Source of the DNA: Rosistilla ulvae
GTDB lineage: Bacteria > Planctomycetota > Planctomycetia > Pirellulales > Pirellulaceae
Length of the DNA: 64,000 bases
NCBI RefSeq assembly: GCF_007741475.1
Contig: NZ_CP036261.1
Coordinates: forward strand, 5,023,798-5,087,797
Direction: 5' to 3'
Position numbers and translations under genes: made by a program. The notes under the pieces are model-generated. The model was not told the DNA's origin. It did not search any database and saw only the letters and a list, made by a program, of their open reading frames with translations. Below, piece by piece: positions 24,346 to 32,833 of the stretch. Numbering within the stretch: the stretch's first letter is position 1; each line of letters begins with the position of its first letter.

Positions 24346-25193
24346 TGATGTCGACCCCACAACTATTTGTGCGCTCGCGATTCATGATCGCACCGCCAAC
24401 GCTCCTCTTCATCGTTTTTGCATCCGCCGCAGCGGCAGCGCCGCGAAACGATCATCCGTCGGCCAGCTACGACGCATTCACCGAACCCTTCCAAACGATC
24501 GACGTCGCCGCGGCCGAGCCTGGACGCGTGGCAAAGGTCTTCGTCGAACCGGGGGCTCAGGTCGCAGCCGATGCGTTGTTGATGGCGTTGGACAGCCAAG
24601 TGCTTCACGCCACGCGAGCCGTCGCCGTCAAACAATCCGAAGCGACCAGCGAGATCGATTCGCTGCGTATCGAACACCAACGACTCGCCCACCGCTACCA
24701 ACGATTGCTGGAACTGCGGTCGCAAGGGGCGGGCAGTCCCGACGAGGTGCTGCAAGCCGAAACCGAAGTCAAGATAGCCCAGCTTCGCGTGCAGACAGCT
24801 CTCGAACGGCAACGGATCGCCGAACTGGAGATCGCCGAGATCGACGCGCGGATCGCGATGAAAGAGATTCGCAGTCCGATCGCTGGGATCGTTACCGAAG
24901 TCGTTCAAGATGTCGGCGAATTTGTCGCCGGTTCCGAACCGACGACCGTCCGCGTTGTCGATCTGAGCGCTCTCCGCGCCGTCTTCTACCTGCCAACGCA
25001 GGTTGCCATGCGGCTGCAAGTTGGACAAACGCTGGCCTTGCAGTTCCCCGAATCCGCCGCCGACGTGGCCGCAACGATTCGCCACATCGATCCGGTCACC
25101 AACGCCGAGAGTGGCCGCGTTGGTGTCGAGGTGATCATTGACAATCCTAACAACCAGTACCGCAGCGGCCTTCGCTGTCGCCTACACCCGTAA
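24345..25193 (+). CDS. HlyD-family periplasmic adaptor
   Basis: 282 residues. The start is the ATG overlapping the SecA-like stop by one base (TAATG), which implies translational coupling; a second ATG follows at 24348. An N-terminal signal or anchor (FMIAPPTLLFIVFASAAAAA) precedes a split lipoyl domain (AAEPGRVAKVFVEPGAQVAA and IRSPIAGIVTEVVQDVGEF) flanking a coiled-coil of about 75 residues, then a beta-barrel segment. This is the membrane-fusion-protein layout of type I and RND systems, linking an inner-membrane engine to TolC. It is short for the family. Its neighbours place it in the SecA/M50-HlyD/TolC set. Confidence 0.88.
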   Translation: MMSTPQLFVRSRFMIAPPTLLFIVFASAAAAAPRNDHPSASYDAFTEPFQTIDVAAAEPGRVAKVFVEPGAQVAADALLMALDSQVLHATRAVAVKQSEATSEIDSLRIEHQRLAHRYQRLLELRSQGAGSPDEVLQAETEVKIAQLRVQTALERQRIAELEIAEIDARIAMKEIRSPIAGIVTEVVQDVGEFVAGSEPTTVRVVDLSALRAVFYLPTQVAMRLQVGQTLALQFPESAADVAATIRHIDPVTNAESGRVGVEVIIDNPNNQYRSGLRCRLHP

Positions 25194-25261
25194 CCCGGCC
25201 ACCGCACTTTCCCGCGGAACATCGCAATCGCCCAACGCCCAATGATCTTGACACATCCATC

Positions 25262-27250
25262 ATGACAAGCCCACCGATCCCAACCCATATCGCGACCGGC
25301 ACCAACACCCAGTGGTCCCCCGCTTCGGTTGTGGTTCCCCGTTCCAACGCCCCGTTGCCCCAATCGACACCGCAGCCCGAGCAATCGGCCGCGACGCCTG
25401 CGAGCGTCGACCGACGATTTGGCCAACTGCAGCAGACGCTCACTCAGATCGCCCGCGACGCCGGTTCGATCCAACAATTTGCCGATGCCTCGCTGACAGC
25501 GATCTGTCGATCCGGAATCGCGATCGGCGGCATGTGGCACCCGCGTTCCAACACCGACCCGGCGACCGACGACAGCGAACCGCTGGCGGCCCAAATTCCT
25601 GGCGGCCTCTTGGGACAGCCCGCAACGCAACAATGGCTGCACGCTTGCCGAACGTCGCTGGCAACCGACGAGGAACCGCAAACAATTACCTCGCCCCAAG
25701 TTCAGGGCCTGCACGCGACCTGCATCCAGCTCGCGGTCGGATCGCAGCATTACGCGATCACCTTGGTCGCGATCGGCAGCGATGCTGGCGACCTGCAACG
25801 GACGATCCAGTTGTTGCCGGTGATGGCGACCGCGTGGCACTTCGGCCGCGAAGCGATCGCCTGCCAGCACGACCTTCGCGTCACCGCCGCCTTGGTGGAA
25901 CTGGTCGCAAACGTCCAGAAGTGTCCCACGTTGGCCGAGGCGTGCCAGTCGATCGTCGACCAATGGAAAGCTCATCTCGGCTGCAAGTTCATCGCGTTGA
26001 GCCTGTTCCCTGCGGCGAGCCGATTGGCCGAAGGACGTTCCCAAGCGCTGCGTCTACAGGCGATCTCGGGACTTGCACACTTCGACCCCAGTTCTCCACT
26101 TGCACATGCGATCGAATCGGCCCACGACGAATGTGTGCTGCGTGAATGCGTCACCAGCTGGCCTCCGCTGGCACCGAACCGTCGCGAACTCTCAATCGCC
26201 CACCGGCAGATCGTCGAATCGGCGGGAGTCGAATTGATCGCGTCGACTCCGCTCCGCGATAACGATGGCCGAATCGTCGGCGTCCTTTCAGCAGCCGGTC
26301 CGTTTCTATCGGTCGGAAATCCGGAGACACAGAACCTCTTGACGGCGTTGTCGCTGCCGATCGGTTCGGTGTTGTCGATCAGCCGTCGCGCTCAACCCTC
26401 GCGTATTCGACGCTTCGCCCAGCGGATCGCTTCGAAATCGATCGCCACCCAGCGGAATCTGTTGCTCGCGTCGGTCGGTATCGTCCTGATCGCGTTGTGC
26501 CTCCCCTGGCCCTACCGCGTCGCATGTCGCTGCCGCTTGGAACCGGCAGCCAAACGCTTCGCCGTCGCTCCGTACGACGGATTGTTAGACGCGACCTTTG
26601 TCCGACCCGGCGATCGCGTCGCCGCCGGCGCGCCGCTTGCCCGGATGGAACAACGCGAGATCAACTGGGAATTGGCAGGCGTCGTCGCGCAACAAGAACG
26701 GATCCGCAAAACACTCGACAGCCACATGGCAAATCACGAGACGCCCAAGGCGATGATCTGCGAAGCGGAACTGGCCGAACTCGCCGCCCGTCGCCAGTTG
26801 CTCGAATACCAACGCGACAACATGGAGATCCGCGCTCCGGTCGCCGGTTTGGTGCTGGCGGGAAGTCTCGAACGACGCGAGCACGTTCCGGTCGGGATCG
26901 GCGAAAAGCTGTACGAGATCGCTGAGATCTCGCCGCTGCGGGTCGAAGTTGCGATTCCGGCGGAAGACATCTCCCACGTGGAGATCGGCATGAAGGTGCA
27001 GATTCGATTGAACTCCGAACGGCTGCAACCGATCGTTGGCAAACTGGAATCGATCCGCCCCCGTTCGGTCGTCCGCGAGAACCGCAATGTGTTTGTCGCC
27101 GAACTGACCGTCGCCAACCCCGACGGCAAGCTGCGCCCCGGGATGGAAGGGGACGCCCGCATCGAAACCGTTCGCCACACGCTGGCCTGGAATTGGTTCC
27201 ACAAACCTTGGGAACGAGCCGTCGCGTGGTTGTCGCTGACGTTCACCTAA
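25262..27250 (+). CDS. GAF-domain / HlyD membrane-fusion hybrid protein
   Basis: 662 residues. A Pro/Gln-rich N-terminus is followed by a GAF-like region at about 203-376 and a single membrane segment at about 399-416 (LLLASVGIVLIALCLPW). The periplasmic HlyD half has lipoyl pieces AVAPYDGLLDATFVRPGDRV at about 430-460 and IRAPVAGLVLAG at about 520, then a beta-barrel portion. The topology suggests a cytosolic sensory domain joined to a periplasmic adaptor, which could gate export in response to a small ligand (inference). There is a 68-bp gap after the HlyD gene and the M50-HlyD gene follows. A second, diverged member lies at 59128-61107. Confidence 0.85.
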   Translation: MTSPPIPTHIATGTNTQWSPASVVVPRSNAPLPQSTPQPEQSAATPASVDRRFGQLQQTLTQIARDAGSIQQFADASLTAICRSGIAIGGMWHPRSNTDPATDDSEPLAAQIPGGLLGQPATQQWLHACRTSLATDEEPQTITSPQVQGLHATCIQLAVGSQHYAITLVAIGSDAGDLQRTIQLLPVMATAWHFGREAIACQHDLRVTAALVELVANVQKCPTLAEACQSIVDQWKAHLGCKFIALSLFPAASRLAEGRSQALRLQAISGLAHFDPSSPLAHAIESAHDECVLRECVTSWPPLAPNRRELSIAHRQIVESAGVELIASTPLRDNDGRIVGVLSAAGPFLSVGNPETQNLLTALSLPIGSVLSISRRAQPSRIRRFAQRIASKSIATQRNLLLASVGIVLIALCLPWPYRVACRCRLEPAAKRFAVAPYDGLLDATFVRPGDRVAAGAPLARMEQREINWELAGVVAQQERIRKTLDSHMANHETPKAMICEAELAELAARRQLLEYQRDNMEIRAPVAGLVLAGSLERREHVPVGIGEKLYEIAEISPLRVEVAIPAEDISHVEIGMKVQIRLNSERLQPIVGKLESIRPRSVVRENRNVFVAELTVANPDGKLRPGMEGDARIETVRHTLAWNWFHKPWERAVAWLSLTFT

Positions 27251-27347
27251 GCCAACCAAAATCCAACCGATCGACCGCGGCCAACTCGACCGCGGCGAAT
27301 CGCTTTCCATCCACCACGATCCCAACCCAACCGACAGTCACCTCGCC

Positions 27348-29582
27348 ATGCAATCGTCTTTGGAAACACCCGAATCGTACACCCCCGAAGCGCAGCACAG
27401 CTGTGTCGAATTGAGTGGTGTCGTGCTGACACTCCGCGACGACTTGCGGTTCACGTTGCAACACGACGGCGCGGCCGACACCTATCTAATTGAAGATCAT
27501 GCGCGGACGAAATTCTATCGGGTTGGAATCGCCGAGTTCGCTTTCATCTCGTTGTTGGACGGACACGTGACGATCGCCGAAGCGCACGGCCTGGCCGCGT
27601 CGGCGTTGGGGGCCCAAGCGCTCAACGATCAAGAGACCGCGGGGCTGTGTCGTTGGTTAGTCGAAAATCAATTGGCCTCGACTCCCGCATCGCTGACCTC
27701 GTGCCGGATGGCCGACGCGGCCGACAAACATCGCTTCCAGAAACGTCTGGCCAGCCTCTCCCTGGTCAGCGCGAAGCTTCCCTTGGGCAACCCCGATCGC
27801 GTGATCCATGCGATTTCGCCGTTGTTGGGCTGGTGGTTTTCGCCGCTGGGATTTTTCCTCTGGACGATCGTCCTCGGTTGCGGTTTGCTGTCCCTCTTTG
27901 GCGCGGCCGATCGAATCGATCCGAGTGCCGAAACGGTCATCGATCGCAGCAATTGGATCTGGTTGGGAATCACTTGGTTTCTGTTGAAGCTGGTGCACGA
28001 ACTGGCTCACGGCTTGGCCTGCAAACGCTTTGGCGGGACGGTCCGCGAATTTGGCGTCGTCCTGTTTATGTTGATCCCGCTTCCCTATGTCGACGTCACG
28101 TCGGCTTGGAAATTCCGCTCGCGATCGCGGCGGATCCTCACCTCGGCCGCTGGGGTGATGGCCGAACTGATGATCGCAGCGATCGCGGCGATCTTGTGGA
28201 GCCGATCGACTTCGCCGCTGATCGTGCAGCACGCGTTTAACGTCATGCTATCGGGCAGTTTGATCACGTTGATGTTTAATGCGAATCCGTTGATGCGATT
28301 CGACGCCTACTACATCCTGACCGATTGGCTGGGAATGCCGAACTTGGCCACGCATGCGAGCCAGATGGTGCGCCGCGCAGTGCGCAAGTTCTTCTTGGGA
28401 ATCGAAGCCCCGGCGGCGCATGGCAACCTCCGCTGGCGATGGTTCATCGCCAGCTACGGAATCGCCGCGATGGCGTGGCGGATCGTGATGTGTACCGCCT
28501 TGATCCTCGGTGCGGAACAGATGCTGTGGGGGGCGGGGATCGCGCTTGCGTTGTTCGCTGCGACGTTCTGGTTCATCCTGCCCATCGCCCGGACGCTCCA
28601 TTTCATCGTCTGGGGCACTCCGACCAGCCAACCCAACCGCTGGCAATTTTGCAAGGCGATCGCAATCGTATCGCTCCTGATCGGTGGCATTCTCATGGCA
28701 CCTTGGTATGGCCAAACGACAGCTCCGGCAATCGTTGGCTACGACCCGCTGATCCAGGTTCGCGCTCCCACGATGGGCTTCGTCAAACGGGTCGCCGTCC
28801 GCAGCGGCCAACAGGTCCGTGCCGGTGACGTTCTTTTGGAACTCGAAAATCAACCGCTGCAGATGAGAACGGCCGAGTTGGAAGCTCAAGTGCAACGGTC
28901 GCAGATCCGCGCCCGCATCTACGCCGCCTCTCACCAAGCCGCCGCGTACGATGTCGAACAACAACAACTGACGGCAATCGAATCGCAATTGTACGATCGG
29001 CGATCGATGCTGTCGAACCTCGTCATCCGCTCGGCAAAACCTGGGATCGTGATCGGCGAGTCCCTCGAATCGCTGTTGGGAACCTACGTCGCCCCGGGGG
29101 AAACGTTAATGACATTAGGACCGCAGGGTCAGTGCCGTATCCAAGCGTTGGTACCGCAGCGCGAACTGGAACACTTCGTCGCTCGGGTTGGTCAGTCGGT
29201 CCGCGTGCAGATGTTCGGCAGCCCCGGTTTCCAAGGCCGGTTGGAACATGTCGACCCACGCGGCGACACCCGGCTTCCACATGCTGCCCTCAGCGCCGCA
29301 GCCGGTGGCGCGATCGCCACCCATGCAAATCGACAGCCCGACAGCGAACCAGAGGACGGAATCGCGGCTTTCCCATCCGACGATTCCAGCGACACCGTTT
29401 TTGAAGCGACCGAAGCCTACTTTGCCGCGATCATCCGCGTCGACGAAAGCGAACTGACTGGAAAACTCGGTGCAACCGGATGGGTCGGCTTTCGGTCCCA
29501 CCGGGGAAACGTGGCCTCTGTCCTTTGGCATAGATTCCAAAATTGGATCTCGAAGCGACCGCGAGAGAGCGGATCGATCTGA
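27348..29582 (+). CDS. M50-type membrane metalloprotease-like protein fused to HlyD adaptor
   Basis: 744 residues. A PqqD-like or winged N-terminal domain (about 25-115) precedes a polytopic membrane part with the site-2-protease signatures HELAH at 217-221 and NPLMRFDA at 313-320 (Asp319). The usual Gly after Asp is Ala here. After further membrane spans comes a HlyD part: lipoyl segment VRAPTMGFVKRVAVRSGQQV, a coiled-coil, then VIRSAKPGIVIGESLESLLG and a barrel region with a low-complexity insert at about 640-690. The zinc ligands appear intact, so it may be an active intramembrane protease or a membrane platform using the fold. It probably forms the inner-membrane core of the export system. 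A paralogue lies at 56034-58157. Confidence 0.87.
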   Translation: MQSSLETPESYTPEAQHSCVELSGVVLTLRDDLRFTLQHDGAADTYLIEDHARTKFYRVGIAEFAFISLLDGHVTIAEAHGLAASALGAQALNDQETAGLCRWLVENQLASTPASLTSCRMADAADKHRFQKRLASLSLVSAKLPLGNPDRVIHAISPLLGWWFSPLGFFLWTIVLGCGLLSLFGAADRIDPSAETVIDRSNWIWLGITWFLLKLVHELAHGLACKRFGGTVREFGVVLFMLIPLPYVDVTSAWKFRSRSRRILTSAAGVMAELMIAAIAAILWSRSTSPLIVQHAFNVMLSGSLITLMFNANPLMRFDAYYILTDWLGMPNLATHASQMVRRAVRKFFLGIEAPAAHGNLRWRWFIASYGIAAMAWRIVMCTALILGAEQMLWGAGIALALFAATFWFILPIARTLHFIVWGTPTSQPNRWQFCKAIAIVSLLIGGILMAPWYGQTTAPAIVGYDPLIQVRAPTMGFVKRVAVRSGQQVRAGDVLLELENQPLQMRTAELEAQVQRSQIRARIYAASHQAAAYDVEQQQLTAIESQLYDRRSMLSNLVIRSAKPGIVIGESLESLLGTYVAPGETLMTLGPQGQCRIQALVPQRELEHFVARVGQSVRVQMFGSPGFQGRLEHVDPRGDTRLPHAALSAAAGGAIATHANRQPDSEPEDGIAAFPSDDSSDTVFEATEAYFAAIIRVDESELTGKLGATGWVGFRSHRGNVASVLWHRFQNWISKRPRESGSI

Positions 29583-29715
29583 ATCTATCGCCTGTACGCA
29601 TCCTGATGCATGACAGCATTGTTCAGCGCGATTGCCTAGGGCTAGCGAAACCAGCACACACCAACCGATGCTAGGTATCGTTGTCGCCCCTAAGCCAGTT
29701 CCTCTGGATAAGAAG

Positions 29716-32010
29716 ATGCATCCGTACACACGACTCCTATCTGCTCTCGCAATCGCGATTGGAATCCCGGGAGAGCTATGTGCACAATCGGTCGACCCAT
29801 CCTTGCAATCGACGGCACCACTCAAAAGCACGCCGCATCACCGGGGTGCCTCGAGTTCCTTGCAAACCGAGTCGTCCGATAGTCTCTCGCTCTTTGGCCG
29901 CCCGTTGGATTTCAGCGGGTTGGATCGATCCTCGACAGACGATCGCACCAACACCTATTCCACCGCTTCCAATCCTGGCCTCCCGGAACCGCAACCACCG
30001 CTTCGTGTTGCCCTTTTTGGCGCTCAAAATCCATTGCCGCCAAGTTATCCATCACTACGTGAACGGATCGTTCCGCCATCGGCGGTCAAATCCCCCGACG
30101 CTTCCGACGCGGTCCCCTGGAGCTATCCTGGCGTCTCCTCGGGACAGATGCCCGATGAACCAATGCGAATTGCGAATCGTGTCTCGCAAACCCAAGCAAC
30201 GGTTCCGGTGACTCTGCCTCCAGCCCCCGCCTCGTTTCATCCGCAGAGTTCGACCGATGCGGAAAACAACGTCGAGCAAGTTCTCGTCCCCGAAGCGACA
30301 CACAACGCGGCCGATTCCTCATCGATTGAACCGTCGTTTGAATCCACGGTTCCCCCCTCGCCGTCCGACCGACTACCGGAACGACCCGATTTCGATAGCG
30401 GTGCAGGAATATCATCGACATCCTCGCGACTCTTGGTCGCTGGAGAACTTCCCTGGTGGCAGAGTCTCGTCGCGCGGCCGCTGCGTCCCGAGGCAACTCC
30501 GCTGCCTGTCGATCTGGAACAATTGATCGTCAGTGCGTTAAACCACTCCTACCAAATCAAAGTCTTCTCCAAGCTTCCACAAATTCGAGAAACGGCCGTG
30601 GGCGAAGCCGACGCGGCCTTCGACTGGATCGCGTTCCTGAACAATCGCTGGGACGATGTCAGCGATCCCGTTGGCAGTTCGCTGACCGTCGGCGGCAACG
30701 GCACCCGATTCAACGATCACAATCTAAACGGATCGGCCGGTTTGCGCCGCCAGACGCGCAGCGGTGCCCAAGTCGAAATGTCCCAACGCCTCGGCTGGCA
30801 GGACAACAACTCCAACTTCTTCGTCCCCGCCCCGCAAGGGACATCGCGATTGACGATGCGGTTCACCCAGCCGTTGTTGCGTGGCCGCGGCGCGGACTAC
30901 AACAACTCGCTGATCCTGCTCGCGCAAATCGACCGCCGACAGGCCGACGACGAATACCAACGCCAGCTGCAGGGACACCTGTTGGAGGTTGTGCGCAGCT
31001 ATTGGGAATTGTATTTGGAGCGGGGCGTCTTGCTGCAAAAACTGAAATCGTATCAACGCGCTGCCGAGATCACGCGACGATTGGAACTCCGCGCTCAACT
31101 CGACGCATCGGAAACCCAGCTCGTCTCGGCCCAAGCGACGCTCGCCCAACGGCGCTCAGAACTGTTTCGCGCTCAAGCGGCAGTCGTCAATGCGGAGAGC
31201 AAGATCCGAGCGTTGGTTAACGCCCCCCAGCTAGACACGTCGGATACTTGTGAACTGATTCCATCCGCCCCCCCTTCGCTGGAATCGTATCACGTCGACA
31301 TGCAACAACAGCGTGCGCTGGCGATTCAGTGCCGGCCCGAAGTCGCTCAAGCGATCAAGCAGATCAAATCGGCCAGCGTCCGATTGAAGATGTCAAAACA
31401 CGAATTGCTCCCCGTGCTGAATCTGGTCACCGAAGCGTATGTTAGTGGCCTGCAAGGCCAGGGTGATATCCCAGCATCGTTGTCGCGGCAATTCGATACC
31501 GGCGCGCCCAGCTATGGCGTGGGACTCGAATACGAATTACCGATCGGAAATCGTACCGCAAAATACCGCAATCGACGCCGGATGTTGGAACTGAGACAAT
31601 TGAACGCTCAATACCAATCGACCCTTTCGACGGTCCAATTGGAGGTGGAAGTCGCCGTTCGAGAACTGCAGACCTCGCAGCGAGAACTGGCGGCGAAGCA
31701 CGAAGCCCAACAAGCGCGAACACGGCAACTGCAATCGCTCACCGAACGTTGGCACCGCAACATCAATGATTCGGTCACGGGCAGCTTCGCCCTAGAAAAT
31801 TTGCTCGATGCGCAAGACCGTGTTACGCAAGCGGAGTTTGAATATCTGCAGAGCCAATTGACATTCAATCTGAGTATCGGAAACCTCAACCGAGCCACCG
31901 GCACGCTGTTGGAATCCGTTCCGGTCCATCCCACCGATGGGATTGCCCCCCAGACAATCGCCCCAGCCGCGATCCCATCGGAGTCCGATGTCGAGCCGAC
32001 GAACCGATGA
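29716..32010 (+). CDS. TolC-like outer-membrane efflux protein with long N-terminal extension
   Basis: The chosen ATG, preceded by AAGAAG, gives 764 residues beginning with a signal peptide (MHPYTRLLSALAIAIGIPGE...CAQS). About 230 residues of Ser/Pro-rich, probably disordered sequence follow. From about residue 258 an outer-membrane efflux (OEP) domain begins (LPVDLEQLIVSALNHSYQIK), with long helical hairpins and LRGRGADYNNSLILLA, and a second OEP half ends at about 740. TolC proteins form trimeric channels across the outer membrane. It completes the envelope-spanning set begun by the SecA-like gene. The long linker is unusual. In-frame alternative starts exist upstream at 29632 and 29668. 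Confidence 0.88.
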   Translation: MHPYTRLLSALAIAIGIPGELCAQSVDPSLQSTAPLKSTPHHRGASSSLQTESSDSLSLFGRPLDFSGLDRSSTDDRTNTYSTASNPGLPEPQPPLRVALFGAQNPLPPSYPSLRERIVPPSAVKSPDASDAVPWSYPGVSSGQMPDEPMRIANRVSQTQATVPVTLPPAPASFHPQSSTDAENNVEQVLVPEATHNAADSSSIEPSFESTVPPSPSDRLPERPDFDSGAGISSTSSRLLVAGELPWWQSLVARPLRPEATPLPVDLEQLIVSALNHSYQIKVFSKLPQIRETAVGEADAAFDWIAFLNNRWDDVSDPVGSSLTVGGNGTRFNDHNLNGSAGLRRQTRSGAQVEMSQRLGWQDNNSNFFVPAPQGTSRLTMRFTQPLLRGRGADYNNSLILLAQIDRRQADDEYQRQLQGHLLEVVRSYWELYLERGVLLQKLKSYQRAAEITRRLELRAQLDASETQLVSAQATLAQRRSELFRAQAAVVNAESKIRALVNAPQLDTSDTCELIPSAPPSLESYHVDMQQQRALAIQCRPEVAQAIKQIKSASVRLKMSKHELLPVLNLVTEAYVSGLQGQGDIPASLSRQFDTGAPSYGVGLEYELPIGNRTAKYRNRRRMLELRQLNAQYQSTLSTVQLEVEVAVRELQTSQRELAAKHEAQQARTRQLQSLTERWHRNINDSVTGSFALENLLDAQDRVTQAEFEYLQSQLTFNLSIGNLNRATGTLLESVPVHPTDGIAPQTIAPAAIPSESDVEPTNR

Positions 32011-32152
32011 CCGGCTCGCCGACCCGAGCCAACAGCCGAAAGGAATCGTTCGATCCGTCTCCGGCTGCTCTTGGATTTATGACATCACGGCCTCTCCAAG
32101 GATCGCGGTTTCCACGCGGTCGCCGCCCCACGGAGCCTTCCTCCTGAACTCT

Positions 32153-32443
32153 CTATTTCCCTTTGGCCAAGACCGATTTAATCACCCCAACGACCGCCAT
32201 CACGACACCGCCACCGACGCCACCCGAGGCGACGCTGCCGAGGATCGATGCGATATCGAGCGATCCCGCGGGGCCCGCTTCAATCCCCAGCATGCCCAAC
32301 AGTTGGCCGCCCAAACCGCCACCCAAGATTCCTGCTATCGAATTGCCCAACACGCCCAGGTCGAGTTTTTTTGCCAGTTTGCCGGTAAGGTTGCCCCCGG
32401 CGGCACCGGATACAAGTTGAATGATCAACGGAAGAAATTGCAT
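32153..32443 (-). CDS. Small glycine-rich hydrophobic protein
   Basis: 96 residues starting MQFLPLIIQLVSGAAGG. It has glycine-zipper-like stretches (GILGGGLGGQLLGMLG, GSVASGGVGGGVVMAVVGVI) and a lysine-rich end. It is probably membrane-associated and resembles widespread uncharacterised short proteins of this style. It is convergent with the TolC-like gene and divergent from guaB. No function can be assigned. Confidence 0.75.
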   Translation of the reverse strand: MQFLPLIIQLVSGAAGGNLTGKLAKKLDLGVLGNSIAGILGGGLGGQLLGMLGIEAGPAGSLDIASILGSVASGGVGGGVVMAVVGVIKSVLAKGK

Positions 32444-32833
32444 AAGTTCTGATTCCCAAGATGTAGATGAACGATCAGGTTGTCGTTACACCCTTAAAAG
32501 CGGAATATCTCCTCTCAACCCGCACCCCTTACGGACGCCCCCCCCCAAGATAGCGAATGGCGATCGGACGCCCCGCTTGCCCCAATCGGCATCGATCCTC
32601 TCTAGACGGCCGCTTCTTCGGCTCTCGATCCTGGCACCAGGCCGATCGCACCGTGGGAACCCCAGCACACGGTGGCTCCCATGCCCGCCAAGAAGGCAAA
32701 GCCCTGGTCCATTGCTTCGGACAAGCGAAGCGCTGCGATCGCGAATGCGCCGCTGGGCGTTGCCACTTTTGCCAGCGGGCTCCATAATCGACAATGATTG
32801 ATGCCCGATCCCCCCAAACCGATCTTTGATGCG
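32444..32833. other. Intergenic region upstream of guaB, with one doubtful short frame
   Basis: These 390 bp separate the small glycine-rich gene from guaB. They must hold the guaB promoter. A GTG-initiated 54-residue frame on the minus strand (32602-32766) has plausible codon use but no recognised family. No terminator or riboswitch was recognised. Confidence 0.5.
32602..32766 (-). CDS. Doubtful short protein, 54 residues
   Basis: A GTG start with GGAG about a dozen bases upstream gives a short, Ala/Gly-rich, mildly hydrophobic protein (SGAFAIAALRLSEAMDQGFA, FLAGMGATVCWGSHGAIG). Amino-acid composition and codon use look more protein-like than the neighbouring frames, but there is no homology evidence. 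It could be a remnant of a larger gene. Confidence 0.2.
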   Translation of the reverse strand: MATPSGAFAIAALRLSEAMDQGFAFLAGMGATVCWGSHGAIGLVPGSRAEEAAV

